A DNA stretch of 64,000 bases. It comes from Tateyamaria sp. ANG-S1 (GTDB lineage: Bacteria > Pseudomonadota > Alphaproteobacteria > Rhodobacterales > Rhodobacteraceae). The stretch is from the NCBI RefSeq assembly GCF_000814025.1, contig NZ_JWLL01000009.1:62001-126000 (forward strand), given 5' to 3'. The notes under the pieces were generated by a model, which made no database searches, was not told the DNA's origin, and was given only the letters and a program-made list of their open reading frames with translations. Below are positions 1 through 9,520 of this stretch, piece by piece; within the stretch, counting starts at the first letter, position 1; the number at the start of each line of letters is the position of its first letter. The position numbers and the translations under genes are program-made.

Positions 1-1
1 G

Positions 2-493
2 TCGCGTGAAGAACGGCAGGATGTAGTCGAGTACTACCTCGAACGTGTGGGGCTGGCCGACGCGATGGACAAGCAGGCTGCTGATCTGTCGAACGGCATG
101 AAACAGCGGGTTGGCATTGCGCGGGCCTTTGCCCTGTCGCCGAAGCTGCTGCTGCTGGATGAGCCCTTTGGAATGCTGGACTCGCTCACGCGGTGGGAGT
201 TGCAGGAAGTACTGATGGAGGTTTGGTCGCGCACCAAGGTGACCGCCATCTGTGTGACGCATGACGTGGACGAGGCGATTTTGCTGGCCGACCGCGTCGT
301 GATGATGACCAACGGGCCGCAGGCGACGATTGGGAAGATCGTGGATGTGGACCTGCCCCGGCCCCGGACGCGCAAGGCGCTGCTGGAGCATCCAGACTAC
401 TACAACTACCGGCAGGACGTGCTCGATTTCCTTGAGGAATATGAGCACGGCGCAAAGCCCAAACCAAAGCCTAAAGCGATGGCAGCGGAGTGA
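2..493 (+). CDS. Nitrate-type ABC transporter ATPase, 5'-truncated by window edge
   Basis: C-terminal part of an NrtC/NrtD-like ABC ATPase that would energise nitrate/nitrite (or related anion) import. The frame is open from base 2, so the start lies outside the window. Visible are the ABC signature LSNGMKQR (usual form LSGGQ), the Walker [13 protein letters not shown], the switch-histidine region [20 protein letters not shown], and the NrtD-like tail with PRPRTRKALLEHPDYYNYR. The stop overlaps the region just ahead of nirB, so it is probably the last transporter gene of a nitrate assimilation operon. The cyanate-type ATPase at 17727 is a clear paralogue with the same [16 protein letters not shown]-style tail; genomic context favours nitrate here. 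Confidence 0.85.
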   Translation, partial: SREERQDVVEYYLERVGLADAMDKQAADLSNGMKQRVGIARAFALSPKLLLLDEPFGMLDSLTRWELQEVLMEVWSRTKVTAICVTHDVDEAILLADRVVMMTNGPQATIGKIVDVDLPRPRTRKALLEHPDYYNYRQDVLDFLEEYEHGAKPKPKPKAMAAE

Positions 494-498
494 AAGAG

Positions 499-2931
499 AT
501 GACACAGAATATCATCGTCATTGGTGCCGGCATGGCCTCGGGCCGTGCGCTGGAGCACCTGTTTGACGCAGGCGCGGACGTGAACGTCACGCTGTTCAAC
601 GCCGAGCCGCGCGGGAACTACAACCGGATCATGCTGTCGCCCGTGCTGGCGGGCGACAAGACCTACGAAGAGATCGTGACCCACGATGCCGATTGGTATG
701 AGGCTAACGGTGTGACCTGCCGCTTTGGCGAGCGGGTCGCATCGGTGGACCGAGCGGCGAAGACGGTCACTGCGGAAAACGGCGATGTTCTGCCCTATGA
801 CAAGCTGATCTTCGGCACGGGCTCGAACCCTTTCATCATTCCCCTACCCGGCCACGACCTGAACGGGGTGATTGCCTATCGCGACCTTGAAGACACCGAG
901 TTGATGATGTCGATGGGGCCGCAAAACAAGGTCGTGGTCATTGGCGGCGGCCTTCTGGGGCTTGAGGCCGCCGCCGGTATGGCGGCGCGGGGTGTGGACG
1001 TGACCGTTGTGCACATCATGGGCCACCTGATGGAGCGGCAGCTGGACGAGGCAGCGGGCTACCTGCTGCGTAAGGCGCTGGTGGACAAAGGCATTACGGT
1101 GCTGTGCCAGGCGAACTCCAAGGAAATTCTGGGCGAAGACGGCAAGGTCAAGGCGCTGCTGTTGGACGACGGTACGGAGTTGCCCTGTGACCTATTGGTC
1201 ATGGCGGTAGGTATCCGACCCAACGTGGCGCTCGCGCAGGACGCAGGCCTCGCTGTGGGCAAGGGCATCCATGTGGATGACCAGATGCTGACCTCGGATG
1301 AACACATCCTCGCCGTGGGTGAATGCGTCGAACACAACGGGGCGATCTTTGGCCTTGTTGCGCCGCTTTACGATCAGGCGAAAGTCGCGGCTCAGACGAT
1401 CATGGGCGAGGACGCGACATTTGTTCAGAAAGAACTGAGCACCAAGCTGAAGGTGACGGGCTGTGACTTGTTCTCTGCCGGTGACTTTGCCGATGCAGAG
1501 GGGCGCGAGGACATCGTGTTCCGTGATCCGGGGCGCGGCGTATACCGGCGGCTGGTGATTGAGGACAACGTTGTTGTCGGGACCGTCATGTATGGCGACA
1601 CCGCAGACAGCAACTGGTTCTTTGGCCTGATCCGCGACAAGACCGACATCGCAGAGATGCGCGATACGGTGATCTTTGGGCCTGCGTACCAAGGGGGTGC
1701 CCCCGTGGACCCTTTAGCAGCCGTTGCAGCCTTACCGCGTGATGCGGAAATCTGTGGTTGCAACGGCATTTGCAAAGGCACCATCGTGGACGCCATCGAG
1801 GGTGGCGCGACCGACCTGACAGCCGTGAAAGCCGTGACCAAGGCGTCGGCGTCTTGCGGGACGTGTACGGGGCTGGTGGAGCAGGTTCTGGCCGTCACGC
1901 TGGGCGACGATTTCGTCATGCCAGCGGCGCAGTCGATCTGTGGCTGCACCGATCTGACGCACGAAGACGTGCGGCGGATGATCAAGTCTCAGGAACTCAA
2001 GTCCATGGATGCCGTCTGGCAGGAATGTGGCTGGAAGACGCGGGATGGCTGCCACGTGTGCCGCCCTGCCCTTAACTATTACCTGATTGCCGACTGGCCG
2101 CTGGAATATCTGGACGACCCGCAATCGCGCTTTATCAACGAGCGCAAGCACGCGAACATTCAGAAAGATGGGACATTCAGCGTCGTGCCGCGCATGTGGG
2201 GTGGGATCACCACGCCGGATGAGCTGCGCGCGATTGCCGATGCGGCGGATAAGTACGATGTGCCGACGGTCAAAGTGACCGGTGGGCAGCGCATCGACTT
2301 GCTGGGCGTGAAGGGCGAGGACCTACCCGCCATCTGGGCCGATCTGAACGAGGCCGGGATGGTCTCGGGCCACGCCTATTCCAAAGGGCTGCGCACGGTG
2401 AAGACCTGTGTGGGCACCGATCACTGCCGGTTTGGGACGCAGGATTCCACAGGTCTGGGTATCAAGCTGGAAAAGGCGCTGTGGGGGTCGTGGACACCGC
2501 ACAAGCTGAAGCTGGGTGTGTCGGGCTGCCCGCGCAACTGTGCGGAGGCAACGTGCAAGGACATTGGTGTGATCTGCGTCGACAGCGGCTTTCAAGTGGG
2601 CATCGGAGGTGCGGCGGGCATGGATGTCAAAGAGGTTGAGCGCCTGATTGATGTCGAGACCGAAGAAGAGACGATTATCGTCATCAAGGCGATGACGCAG
2701 CTTTATCGTGAGAATGCCAAATATCTCGACCGCATCTACAAGTGGATGAACAAGGTGGGGCTGGATTGGATACGCGAGCGCATTGCCGACCCAGCAGAGC
2801 GTGATGCGTTGGCGGCCCGCTTTGATCTGTCCCAGACCGTTTACCAGAAAGACCCATGGGCCGAGCACGCCCAGAAGAAGGCCGCGATCTACCGGCCTGT
2901 TGCGAACCTGACCCTGGAGGCTGCGGAATGA
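499..2931 (+). CDS. nirB: Assimilatory nitrite reductase [NAD(P)H], large subunit
   Basis: Cytoplasmic siroheme enzyme reducing nitrite to ammonium with NAD(P)H, about 810 aa, the usual NirB size. Domain order: N-terminal FAD/NAD(P)-binding oxidoreductase (IIVIGAGMASG at the start, a second GxGxxG, VVVIGGGLLGLEAA, near residue 140); BFD-like [2Fe-2S] region with CGCNGICKG and SCGTCTG; nitrite/sulfite reductase ferredoxin-like half domain; and the siroheme/[4Fe-4S] cysteines C637, C643, C677 and C681 (CVGTDHC...SGCPRNC). A GTG at 490 is possible, but ATG 499 sits 8 nt after GGAG (487-490) and is preferred. It overlaps nirD by 4 nt (ATGA), so the two subunits are translationally coupled. Confidence 0.96.
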   Translation: MTQNIIVIGAGMASGRALEHLFDAGADVNVTLFNAEPRGNYNRIMLSPVLAGDKTYEEIVTHDADWYEANGVTCRFGERVASVDRAAKTVTAENGDVLPYDKLIFGTGSNPFIIPLPGHDLNGVIAYRDLEDTELMMSMGPQNKVVVIGGGLLGLEAAAGMAARGVDVTVVHIMGHLMERQLDEAAGYLLRKALVDKGITVLCQANSKEILGEDGKVKALLLDDGTELPCDLLVMAVGIRPNVALAQDAGLAVGKGIHVDDQMLTSDEHILAVGECVEHNGAIFGLVAPLYDQAKVAAQTIMGEDATFVQKELSTKLKVTGCDLFSAGDFADAEGREDIVFRDPGRGVYRRLVIEDNVVVGTVMYGDTADSNWFFGLIRDKTDIAEMRDTVIFGPAYQGGAPVDPLAAVAALPRDAEICGCNGICKGTIVDAIEGGATDLTAVKAVTKASASCGTCTGLVEQVLAVTLGDDFVMPAAQSICGCTDLTHEDVRRMIKSQELKSMDAVWQECGWKTRDGCHVCRPALNYYLIADWPLEYLDDPQSRFINERKHANIQKDGTFSVVPRMWGGITTPDELRAIADAADKYDVPTVKVTGGQRIDLLGVKGEDLPAIWADLNEAGMVSGHAYSKGLRTVKTCVGTDHCRFGTQDSTGLGIKLEKALWGSWTPHKLKLGVSGCPRNCAEATCKDIGVICVDSGFQVGIGGAAGMDVKEVERLIDVETEEETIIVIKAMTQLYRENAKYLDRIYKWMNKVGLDWIRERIADPAERDALAARFDLSQTVYQKDPWAEHAQKKAAIYRPVANLTLEAAE

Positions 2932-3263
2932 CCGATTGGATTGATATTGCAGCCCTCGACGACATTCCCCAGCGCGGCGCGCGCGTGGTGAAGACGCGGG
3001 CCGGGTGTGTGGCCGTATTTCGGACGGCGGCGGATGAGGTGTTCGCGTTGGAGAACTCCTGCCCGCACAAGAAGGGGCCACTGGCCGAGGGGATCGTACA
3101 CGGGTCTGCCGTGACGTGCCCGCTGCACAATTGGGTGATCTCGCTTAAGACCGGTCTGGTGCAGGGCAACGATGAGGGTCAGGTCGCGACCTATCCGGCG
3201 CGGGTTGAAGGCGGGCGCATCCTGCTGGATACTACGTTCCTACAGGCGCGGTCTGCCGCATGA
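2928..3263 (+). CDS. nirD: Nitrite reductase [NAD(P)H] small subunit, Rieske-like
   Basis: 111 aa NirD-type Rieske-fold subunit that partners NirB. The start ATG lies inside the nirB stop (ATGA), with GGAGG about 9 nt upstream. The two cluster-ligand stretches are SCPHKKGPLAEG and CPLHNW, i.e. Cys-x-His and Cys-x-x-His, so unlike the ligand-free NirD of enteric bacteria this protein keeps the full CxH...CxxH Rieske ligand set and may bind a [2Fe-2S] cluster. It overlaps nasA by 4 nt. Function follows from family and from position between nirB and nasA. Confidence 0.93.
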   Translation: MTDWIDIAALDDIPQRGARVVKTRAGCVAVFRTAADEVFALENSCPHKKGPLAEGIVHGSAVTCPLHNWVISLKTGLVQGNDEGQVATYPARVEGGRILLDTTFLQARSAA

Positions 3264-5863
3264 GCACGTGCACGACCTGCCCATACTGCGGCGTAGGCTG
3301 CGGTGTGATCGCGTCGCCCGATGGGACCATCAAGGGCGACGCGCAGCATCCGGCCAATTTCGGGCGGTTGTGTTCGAAGGGCTCTGCCCTGGGCGAGACC
3401 ATTGATCTGGAGGGTCGTTTGCTGGCCCCGACTGTGGGCGGGATCGAGGTTGGCTGGGACGAGGCGACCGCGCTTGTCGCGCGGAAGTTTTCCGAGGCCA
3501 TTCGCGATTATGGTCCAGAGTCCGTGGCGTTTTACGGCTCAGGTCAGTTGCTGACCGAGGACTACTACGTCGCCAACAAGCTGATGAAGGGATTTATCGG
3601 CGCGGCGAATATCGACACGAATTCAAGGCTTTGCATGGCGTCGTCCGTTGCGGGGCACAAGCGCGCTTTTGGCACCGATACGGTGCCGGGAACCTATGAG
3701 GATTTGGAAGAAGCTGATCTGATCGTGCTGGTCGGGTCGAACCTGGCCTGGTGCCATCCTGTCCTGCACCAGCGCATTGCCGCTGCCAAGGAGGCGCGGC
3801 CGGAGATGCGGATCGTGAACATCGATCCGCGTCGGACTGCGACCTCTCAGCTTGCCGATTTGCATCTTAGCATTGCACCCGATGGCGATGTGGCGCTGTT
3901 CAATGGGCTGCTGGCGCATCTGGCGACGACGGGCCGGGTGAACCGCGCGTATGTCGATGCACATGTGAACGGGTTTGAGCCTGCCTTGGCTGCCGCCTAT
4001 GCGACCGAAGCGGCAGAGAGCGGTTTGTCAGCAGATGAGCTGGCGATTTTCTATTCCATGTGGGCCGGGACCGAGAAGGTTGTCACCGTCTATTCACAGG
4101 GTGTGAACCAGTCGTCCAGCGGGACCGACAAGGTGAACGCGATTGTCAATTGCCATCTGGCGACAGGCCGCATTGGTCGCGCTGGTATGGGGCCGTTTTC
4201 GGTGACCGGTCAGCCCAATGCGATGGGCGGGCGCGAGGTGGGTGGTTTGGCCAATATGCTGGCGAGCCATCTGGATATCGAGAATGCGGATCACCGGGCG
4301 GCGGTGCAGGCGTTCTGGAACAGCCCGACGATCTGTGAAGCCCCCGGGCTGAAAGCGGTCGATCTGTTCAAGGCCTGCGCAGAGGGCAAGATCAAGGCGC
4401 TTTGGGTGATGTCAACCAACCCTGCGGTGAGCCTGCCCGATGCGCAGGGTGTGGCGGATGCGATTGCCAACGTGCCCTTTACCGTGGTGTCGGACATCAT
4501 GGTGCGGACGGACACCGGCGATCTGGCCGATGTGCTGCTGCCTGCGGCGGGTTGGGGCGAGAAGAGCGGGACCGTGACGAACTCCGAGCGGCGCATTTCG
4601 CGGCAGCGGGCGTTTCTGCCGGTGCCGGGGCAGGCGCGGCCCGATTGGAAGATCATCAGCGATGTGGCGGCGGTCATGGGATGGGCGGATGCCTTTGACT
4701 ACACCAGCCCGGCGGATGTGTTTCGGGAGCACGCCGCCCTGTCTGCCGCCATGCGTCCCTTTAAGCGGGACTTTGACATCAGCGGGTTGGCGACGCTGAG
4801 TGACGCGGAATATGACGCGATGGCACCCGTGCAATGGCCGGTTCCGGCTGAGGGCAAGGGGCAGACCCGCTTTTTTGCCGACGGTGGGTTCTATCATCCG
4901 GATGGCAAGGCACGCATGCTGCCGTTGAGTGCGCCGACGGCCCTTCCATCGGGCCAGTTCCACCTCAACACAGGTCGCAACCGGGACCAGTGGCACACGA
5001 TGACGCGCACGGGTAAGGCGCCGCGCCTCGGGACCCATCTGGCGGAGCCTTATGTGGAAATTCACCCGAACGACGCTGCCGAGCTTGGCCTTGGCACGGC
5101 TGAGCTGTGCGTGCTGAGCGACGGGCAGAACAGCGCGATCCTGCGCAGTCTGCCCACGGACCGGGTTGCGCGTGGCGCGCTCTTTGCGCCCATGCACTGG
5201 ACACGGCAACGCGCAGCAAACGGAACCGTAAACGCAGTCGTACAGGCCGGAACTGACCCGGTGTCCGGACAACCGGCGCTCAAGTTCGGGCGGGTGACGG
5301 CCAGCCGTTTCGAAGCGCGGTGGTACGGATTTCTGGCCTCGGCACAGGCGGTCACGCCCTTGGGCGACTATTGCGCGATCGCGCGCACGGATACCGGTTG
5401 GCAGGCGGAACTGGCCGGGGCCTCGGCCCCCGCAGATGCGGAAGCCTTGCTGGCGCGGCTGGTCGGTACACCCACCGGCAGTATCAGCATCGCCTCGGAT
5501 GCAGCGACGGGCACGCAACGTCTTGCGCACCACCTTGATGGCCGCCTGAGCGCCCTTTTGTTCCTGTCGCCCGAGCCTGTGCAACTCTCGCGGTCTCATG
5601 CCATTGCAGCCATTGGGCAGGACAGCCCTGCTGGCGCGGCTCTCGCCGGGCGTGCGGCGGGCGCGCAGGCAGACCCGGGTCCCACCGTCTGCGCGTGTAT
5701 GAGCGTCGGGCTGAACGATCTGAAACGTGCCATCGCGGATGGTGCGGCCACTGTCGAAGCGCTTGGCGACTGCACCGGCGCGGGCACCAATTGCGGCGCC
5801 TGCAAACCCGAACTTCAGGGCCTGCTGTTGCCTGCCCCCACTCCAGCCGTCGCCGCAGAATAG
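3260..5863 (+). CDS. nasA: Assimilatory nitrate reductase catalytic subunit
   Basis: Mo-bis-MGD nitrate reductase of the NasA/NarB type, 867 aa, cytoplasmic (no signal peptide), reducing nitrate to nitrite. The N-terminal [4Fe-4S] motif uses C7, C10, C14 and C38 (CPYCGVGC...LCSKG). The molybdopterin oxidoreductase body follows, then a dinucleotide-binding domain near residues 550-690 and a C-terminal BFD-like [2Fe-2S] domain (CACMSVG...CTGAGTNCGAC), as in NasA proteins that take electrons from a flavoprotein or ferredoxin. No separate electron-donor gene is present in the window. Starts in the nirD stop (ATGA); cysG follows after about 10 nt. Confidence 0.95.
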   Translation: MSTCTTCPYCGVGCGVIASPDGTIKGDAQHPANFGRLCSKGSALGETIDLEGRLLAPTVGGIEVGWDEATALVARKFSEAIRDYGPESVAFYGSGQLLTEDYYVANKLMKGFIGAANIDTNSRLCMASSVAGHKRAFGTDTVPGTYEDLEEADLIVLVGSNLAWCHPVLHQRIAAAKEARPEMRIVNIDPRRTATSQLADLHLSIAPDGDVALFNGLLAHLATTGRVNRAYVDAHVNGFEPALAAAYATEAAESGLSADELAIFYSMWAGTEKVVTVYSQGVNQSSSGTDKVNAIVNCHLATGRIGRAGMGPFSVTGQPNAMGGREVGGLANMLASHLDIENADHRAAVQAFWNSPTICEAPGLKAVDLFKACAEGKIKALWVMSTNPAVSLPDAQGVADAIANVPFTVVSDIMVRTDTGDLADVLLPAAGWGEKSGTVTNSERRISRQRAFLPVPGQARPDWKIISDVAAVMGWADAFDYTSPADVFREHAALSAAMRPFKRDFDISGLATLSDAEYDAMAPVQWPVPAEGKGQTRFFADGGFYHPDGKARMLPLSAPTALPSGQFHLNTGRNRDQWHTMTRTGKAPRLGTHLAEPYVEIHPNDAAELGLGTAELCVLSDGQNSAILRSLPTDRVARGALFAPMHWTRQRAANGTVNAVVQAGTDPVSGQPALKFGRVTASRFEARWYGFLASAQAVTPLGDYCAIARTDTGWQAELAGASAPADAEALLARLVGTPTGSISIASDAATGTQRLAHHLDGRLSALLFLSPEPVQLSRSHAIAAIGQDSPAGAALAGRAAGAQADPGPTVCACMSVGLNDLKRAIADGAATVEALGDCTGAGTNCGACKPELQGLLLPAPTPAVAAE

Positions 5864-5873
5864 GAGACATGCC

Positions 5874-7271
5874 ATGAAGACCTTTCCCATGTTCCTGACC
5901 ATGACGGATCGCCGCGTCGTGATCCTGGGCGGTGGCGAGCAGGCGACGCAGAAATGCCGCCTGATGCTGAAGACCGAGGCGGAGATCGAGGTGTTTGCAC
6001 CCGCTCTGGACGTCGAGTTGCAGGCGCTAGCAGACAACGGGCGGATCACGCACAGAACGGGGCCAATCACGGCGGAGGCGCTGCGCGGCGCGCCGCTGGT
6101 CTTTGTGGGGACCGGCTGCCCCGGCATTGACGCGGCTCTGCACGCGGTTGCACGTGACGCGGGCGCACTGGTCAATGTGGTCGACCAACCCGACCTGTGC
6201 GACGCGATCACACCAGCCATCGTTGACCGCGACCCCGTCGTCGTCGCCATCGGGACCGAAGGTACAGCGCCTGTTCTGGCGCGTCAGGTGAAGACGGCCC
6301 TTGAACGGATGCTGGACCCGCGTTTGGGCGATCTGGCCGCCCTTGCGGGCCGTTTGCGCGATTACGCTGCCCAACGGCTGGGGCCGCGCCAGCGCCGTGA
6401 CCTTTGGCGCTGGGTCTTCAACGGCCCCTTGCGGGCGCAGCACGCACGCGAGGGCGACGCGGCAGTGGCCCGCGCGATCAAGGATGTGATCCGCACCGGC
6501 AGCGTGCCTGCCGCCGCCCCTGCCCCCGTTGCCTTGGTTGGGGCCGGTCCCGGATCTAGCGATCTGATCACGCTGCGCGGTGTGCAACGGCTGCAAGAGG
6601 CCGACATCATCTTTTACGACCGCTTGGTCGATCCCGGTGTGCTGGAGTTGGCCCGCCGCGATGCGGAACGGGTATTCGTGGGCAAGGAACCGGGCTGCCA
6701 CGCCTGGCCGCAGGACAAGATCAACGCCGTCATCGTGGCTGCCGCCAAGCGCGGGCAGCGCGTCGTGCGCCTGAAATGCGGCGATCCGGGTGTGTTTGCC
6801 CGCGGTGCGGAAGAGGCGGAAGCCCTGCAAGCCGCAAACCTGGAGTACGAGATCGTACCCGGCGTGACCGCGGCAAGCGGTGCCGCAGCGGCGGTTGGCG
6901 GGTTTCTCACCGAACGCGGCAAGAGCGATACGCTGGTCCTGACCACGGGTCGCTGTGCAGACGGCAATGGCGTGCCGGATTGGGTGACGCATTTGACTCA
7001 GCGCAGCAATGTGGCCGTCTATATGGGCGTCGCGGCAGCGCCCAGCATCTCAGACTCGCTTGCACGGGCGGGCTTGCTGGATCAGATCGACCTGACAGCC
7101 GTCAGCAAGGCGCAGCATGCGGATCAGAAGGTGATGCGCTGCCGGGCTGCCGACATGGTCGAAGAACTGGACCGCGCAGGCATAGAAAGCCCGGCGATCC
7201 TGTTCCTGTCGCATCGCGATGTGTCGACCTCAGGCACGGCTGAGCCTGTACCGCATCTGGTGGCGGTCTAA
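5874..7271 (+). CDS. cysG: Siroheme synthase (uroporphyrinogen-III methyltransferase / precorrin-2 dehydrogenase / ferrochelatase)
   Basis: 465 aa trifunctional CysG that makes the siroheme needed by NirB. The N-terminal half is the NAD-dependent dehydrogenase/ferrochelatase module (VVILGGGEQATQKC near residue 14; VVDQPDLCD typical of the family). The C-terminal half is the SAM-dependent uroporphyrinogen methyltransferase (VGAGPGSSDLITLRG; IVPGVTAASGAAAAVG). AGGAGA at 5862-5867 precedes ATG 5874. Last gene of the nitrate/nitrite operon; no clear intrinsic terminator was seen after it. Confidence 0.95.
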   Translation: MKTFPMFLTMTDRRVVILGGGEQATQKCRLMLKTEAEIEVFAPALDVELQALADNGRITHRTGPITAEALRGAPLVFVGTGCPGIDAALHAVARDAGALVNVVDQPDLCDAITPAIVDRDPVVVAIGTEGTAPVLARQVKTALERMLDPRLGDLAALAGRLRDYAAQRLGPRQRRDLWRWVFNGPLRAQHAREGDAAVARAIKDVIRTGSVPAAAPAPVALVGAGPGSSDLITLRGVQRLQEADIIFYDRLVDPGVLELARRDAERVFVGKEPGCHAWPQDKINAVIVAAAKRGQRVVRLKCGDPGVFARGAEEAEALQAANLEYEIVPGVTAASGAAAAVGGFLTERGKSDTLVLTTGRCADGNGVPDWVTHLTQRSNVAVYMGVAAAPSISDSLARAGLLDQIDLTAVSKAQHADQKVMRCRAADMVEELDRAGIESPAILFLSHRDVSTSGTAEPVPHLVAV

Positions 7272-7771
7272 GCCATCGTGCATGTTGGCACAGTATCGTA
7301 TCGGGGCCCGGAACGACGGTCTTTCATCGGTATCGCGTGATCGGGGCTGACACCTCGACAGTCGGCACTGGGAGATCGAACTCAGCGCAACCAAAGTCAG
7401 TTTGAAGGCTGGCATCGGCACTAGAGCAGAAATGCCGTTTCGGAATATGTGGATGCCACTGCGGCAAGAGGCATCCGCAGTCATTTCGAATGTACGGGAT
7501 TCACGTCGCTGGCAGCGCAAAGGACGGATTTTTCGGGCCGTCATCCCGGCAAAATCGTCTTGCTTGAGGGTCGTTTCCAGTGCCCGCCGCATAGCTTTTG
7601 ATGCAACGCACGGCACAAGCCCCTGTTTTCCGGCTGAAAAACGCGCTTTGGCAGAACTTCGCCGATCAGACCCTTCCGTCGCGCCTCTTTTGAGAAAGGT
7701 GGCTTGGCCTCGGGCGCGCATCGGTCACAATGCGCGCAGAAAAGAAACGTAGCCAACAGAGGAGTTTTCCA
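7272..7771. other. 500-base gap between cysG and the peptide transporter
   Basis: No convincing gene. An open frame at 7402-7752 has no ribosome site, Arg/Ser-rich composition and no recognisable domain. The only structure I could pick out is an inverted repeat GGATGCC...GGCATCC (7451-7457 / 7470-7476, 12-nt loop) without a T-tract. The downstream end carries GGAG (7761-7764) serving the TTG start of the next gene. The promoter of the peptide transporter must lie here, but I could not assign it. Confidence 0.5.
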
Positions 7772-9388
7772 TTGAAACGCCGCTCGTTTTTCGCCGCAGC
7801 CCTTGCCACGACGTTCCTGACGATGCCTGCCCTTGCCGCCGATGTGCCCGAAGGTGTCACGTTGGCAGAGGAACAGACGTTTACCTACCGCACAATTGAT
7901 GAGTTTTCGTCGCTCGACCCCCAGGTGGTTGAAGATGTCGATGGGTCTGACATTGTTCGCGACCTGTTTGAGGGGCTGTACAATCAAGATGCCGACGGCA
8001 ATCTTGTGCCTGGCGTTGCGTTAAGCCACGAGGCGTCTGCCGACAATCTGACATACACGTTCACACTGCGCGAGAACGCCATGTGGTCCGATGGAACACC
8101 TGTCACGGCAGGTGACTTTGTGTACGCTTGGCAACGGGCCGTCGACCCGGAGCTGGCCTCGCCCTATGCGTGGTACATGGAGCTGATGTCGATTGAGAAC
8201 GCGGCGGCCATCGTCAATGGCGAAATGGAGACAGACGCACTGGGCGTATCAGCACCCGACGACACGACGCTGATAGTGAAGCTGTCGCAACCGTTGTCCT
8301 ACTTTTCAAAGATGGTGACACATTCCACGACATTCCCTGCTCCGAAGTGGGTTATTGAGGAACACGGCACCCAATGGACCCGACCCGAAAACATTGTGAG
8401 CAACGGCGCTTACATCCTGGACACCCATGTGCCCAAGGAACGCTCGGTCCGGGTGCGCAACGAAACCTATTGGGACAACGAGAACACGGTGCTTGAGACC
8501 GTCACCACGCTGGTCATCGGCGACGATGCCCAAGGGCTGACACGATGGCGCGCGGGCGAAGTCGACATGGCCGACATTCCCGCAGGCCAATACCCCGCCT
8601 TGGTCGAAGAATTCCCGACAGAAGCGTTGGCCCTGCCCCGCTTGTGCAACTACTACTTCAACTTCAACCTGGCGTCCGGCCCCGAGGCATTCAAGGATGT
8701 GCGTGTCCGGCAGGCCCTCGCCCTTGCGATTGACCGCGAAGTGATTGTGGACCGCGTTCTACAGGGCGGCCAGTTCCCAGCCTATAACTTCACCCCTGCC
8801 GCGACAGCCGAATTCGAGATGCCAGACATCGAAATGGCTTCCATGACGCAGGCCGAACGTGACGCGAAGGCCAAGGAATTGCTGGCTGAGGCCGGATATG
8901 GCGAGGGTGGTGAGCCCCTGAGCTTCAAGTATCTGTACAACACCAACGAAGCGCACCAGCAGGTGGCCATCGTTGCAAGCCAGATGTGGAAGCAGAAACT
9001 GGGCGTCGATGTCACCCTCGAAAACCAGGAATGGAAAGTGTTCCTTGAGAGCCGCGGCGCACAGAACTTTGACATGGCCCGGGGCGCATGGTGCGGTGAC
9101 TACAACGAGGCATCGACTTTCCTTGATCTGCTGACCACAGAGTCCGGTTACAACGACGCCAAGTATTCAAACGCGCGCGTGGACGAACTGCTGGCCGAAG
9201 CCAAATCGTCCAGCGACCCCCAACCGCTCTACACAGAGGTAGAGCAGATCGTGGCCGCCGAAATGCCGGTCATTCCGATCTATCACTATTCCCTCAACCG
9301 TATGCTGTCCGACGAAATCCGGGGCTTTCCTGTAAATAACGTCGAACTGAACTGGTACTCCAAAGACCTGTATCGCGTCGCTGACTGA
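7772..9388 (+). CDS. Oligopeptide/dipeptide ABC transporter substrate-binding protein (SBP family 5)
   Basis: 538 aa periplasmic OppA/MppA-like protein. A Sec signal (KRRSFFAAALATTFLTMPALAAD) has no lipobox Cys, so it is soluble in the periplasm. Family hallmarks are SSLDPQVVEDVDG near the N-terminus, DNLTYTFTLRENAMWSDGTPVTAGDFVYAWQRA, and the C-terminal lobe with VRQALALAIDRE. The start chosen is TTG 7772, 7 nt after GGAG; upstream in-frame codons would add a charged tail ahead of the signal peptide. Head of a five-gene importer operon; a stem-loop follows its stop, as with two other binding-protein genes here. Confidence 0.92.
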   Translation: MKRRSFFAAALATTFLTMPALAADVPEGVTLAEEQTFTYRTIDEFSSLDPQVVEDVDGSDIVRDLFEGLYNQDADGNLVPGVALSHEASADNLTYTFTLRENAMWSDGTPVTAGDFVYAWQRAVDPELASPYAWYMELMSIENAAAIVNGEMETDALGVSAPDDTTLIVKLSQPLSYFSKMVTHSTTFPAPKWVIEEHGTQWTRPENIVSNGAYILDTHVPKERSVRVRNETYWDNENTVLETVTTLVIGDDAQGLTRWRAGEVDMADIPAGQYPALVEEFPTEALALPRLCNYYFNFNLASGPEAFKDVRVRQALALAIDREVIVDRVLQGGQFPAYNFTPAATAEFEMPDIEMASMTQAERDAKAKELLAEAGYGEGGEPLSFKYLYNTNEAHQQVAIVASQMWKQKLGVDVTLENQEWKVFLESRGAQNFDMARGAWCGDYNEASTFLDLLTTESGYNDAKYSNARVDELLAEAKSSSDPQPLYTEVEQIVAAEMPVIPIYHYSLNRMLSDEIRGFPVNNVELNWYSKDLYRVAD

Positions 9389-9397
9389 CGTGATCAT

Positions 9398-9420
9398 GCC
9401 CCGGCCTTGCGCCGGGGTTC
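9398..9420 (+). terminator. Stem-loop after the peptide-binding protein gene
   Basis: CCCCGGC (9399-9405) and GCCGGGG (9411-9417) form a perfect 7-bp GC stem with a CTTGC loop, 10 nt after the stop codon. Only two T follow, so it is more likely a partial terminator or mRNA 3'-end stabiliser that raises binding-protein output over the membrane components than a full terminator. Confidence 0.6.
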
Positions 9421-9520
9421 TGCATGTGGGCGTGCGCTGGATCAAATGCAGCGCACGCCCCGCGCGGTATGGTCGAACATGTTTGCTGGCCCAATCCGCG
9501 CCCATTGATGGGAATACCCA

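Noticed and set aside
4412-6250. Long open frame on the minus strand (about 612 codons)
   Set aside because: Antisense to nasA and cysG, whose plus-strand proteins have clear domains; Arg/His-rich composition typical of antisense reading in high-GC genes.
7402-7752. Possible 116-aa gene between cysG and the peptide transporter
   Set aside because: No ribosome site, basic low-information sequence, and the opposite strand is open as well; treated as non-coding.
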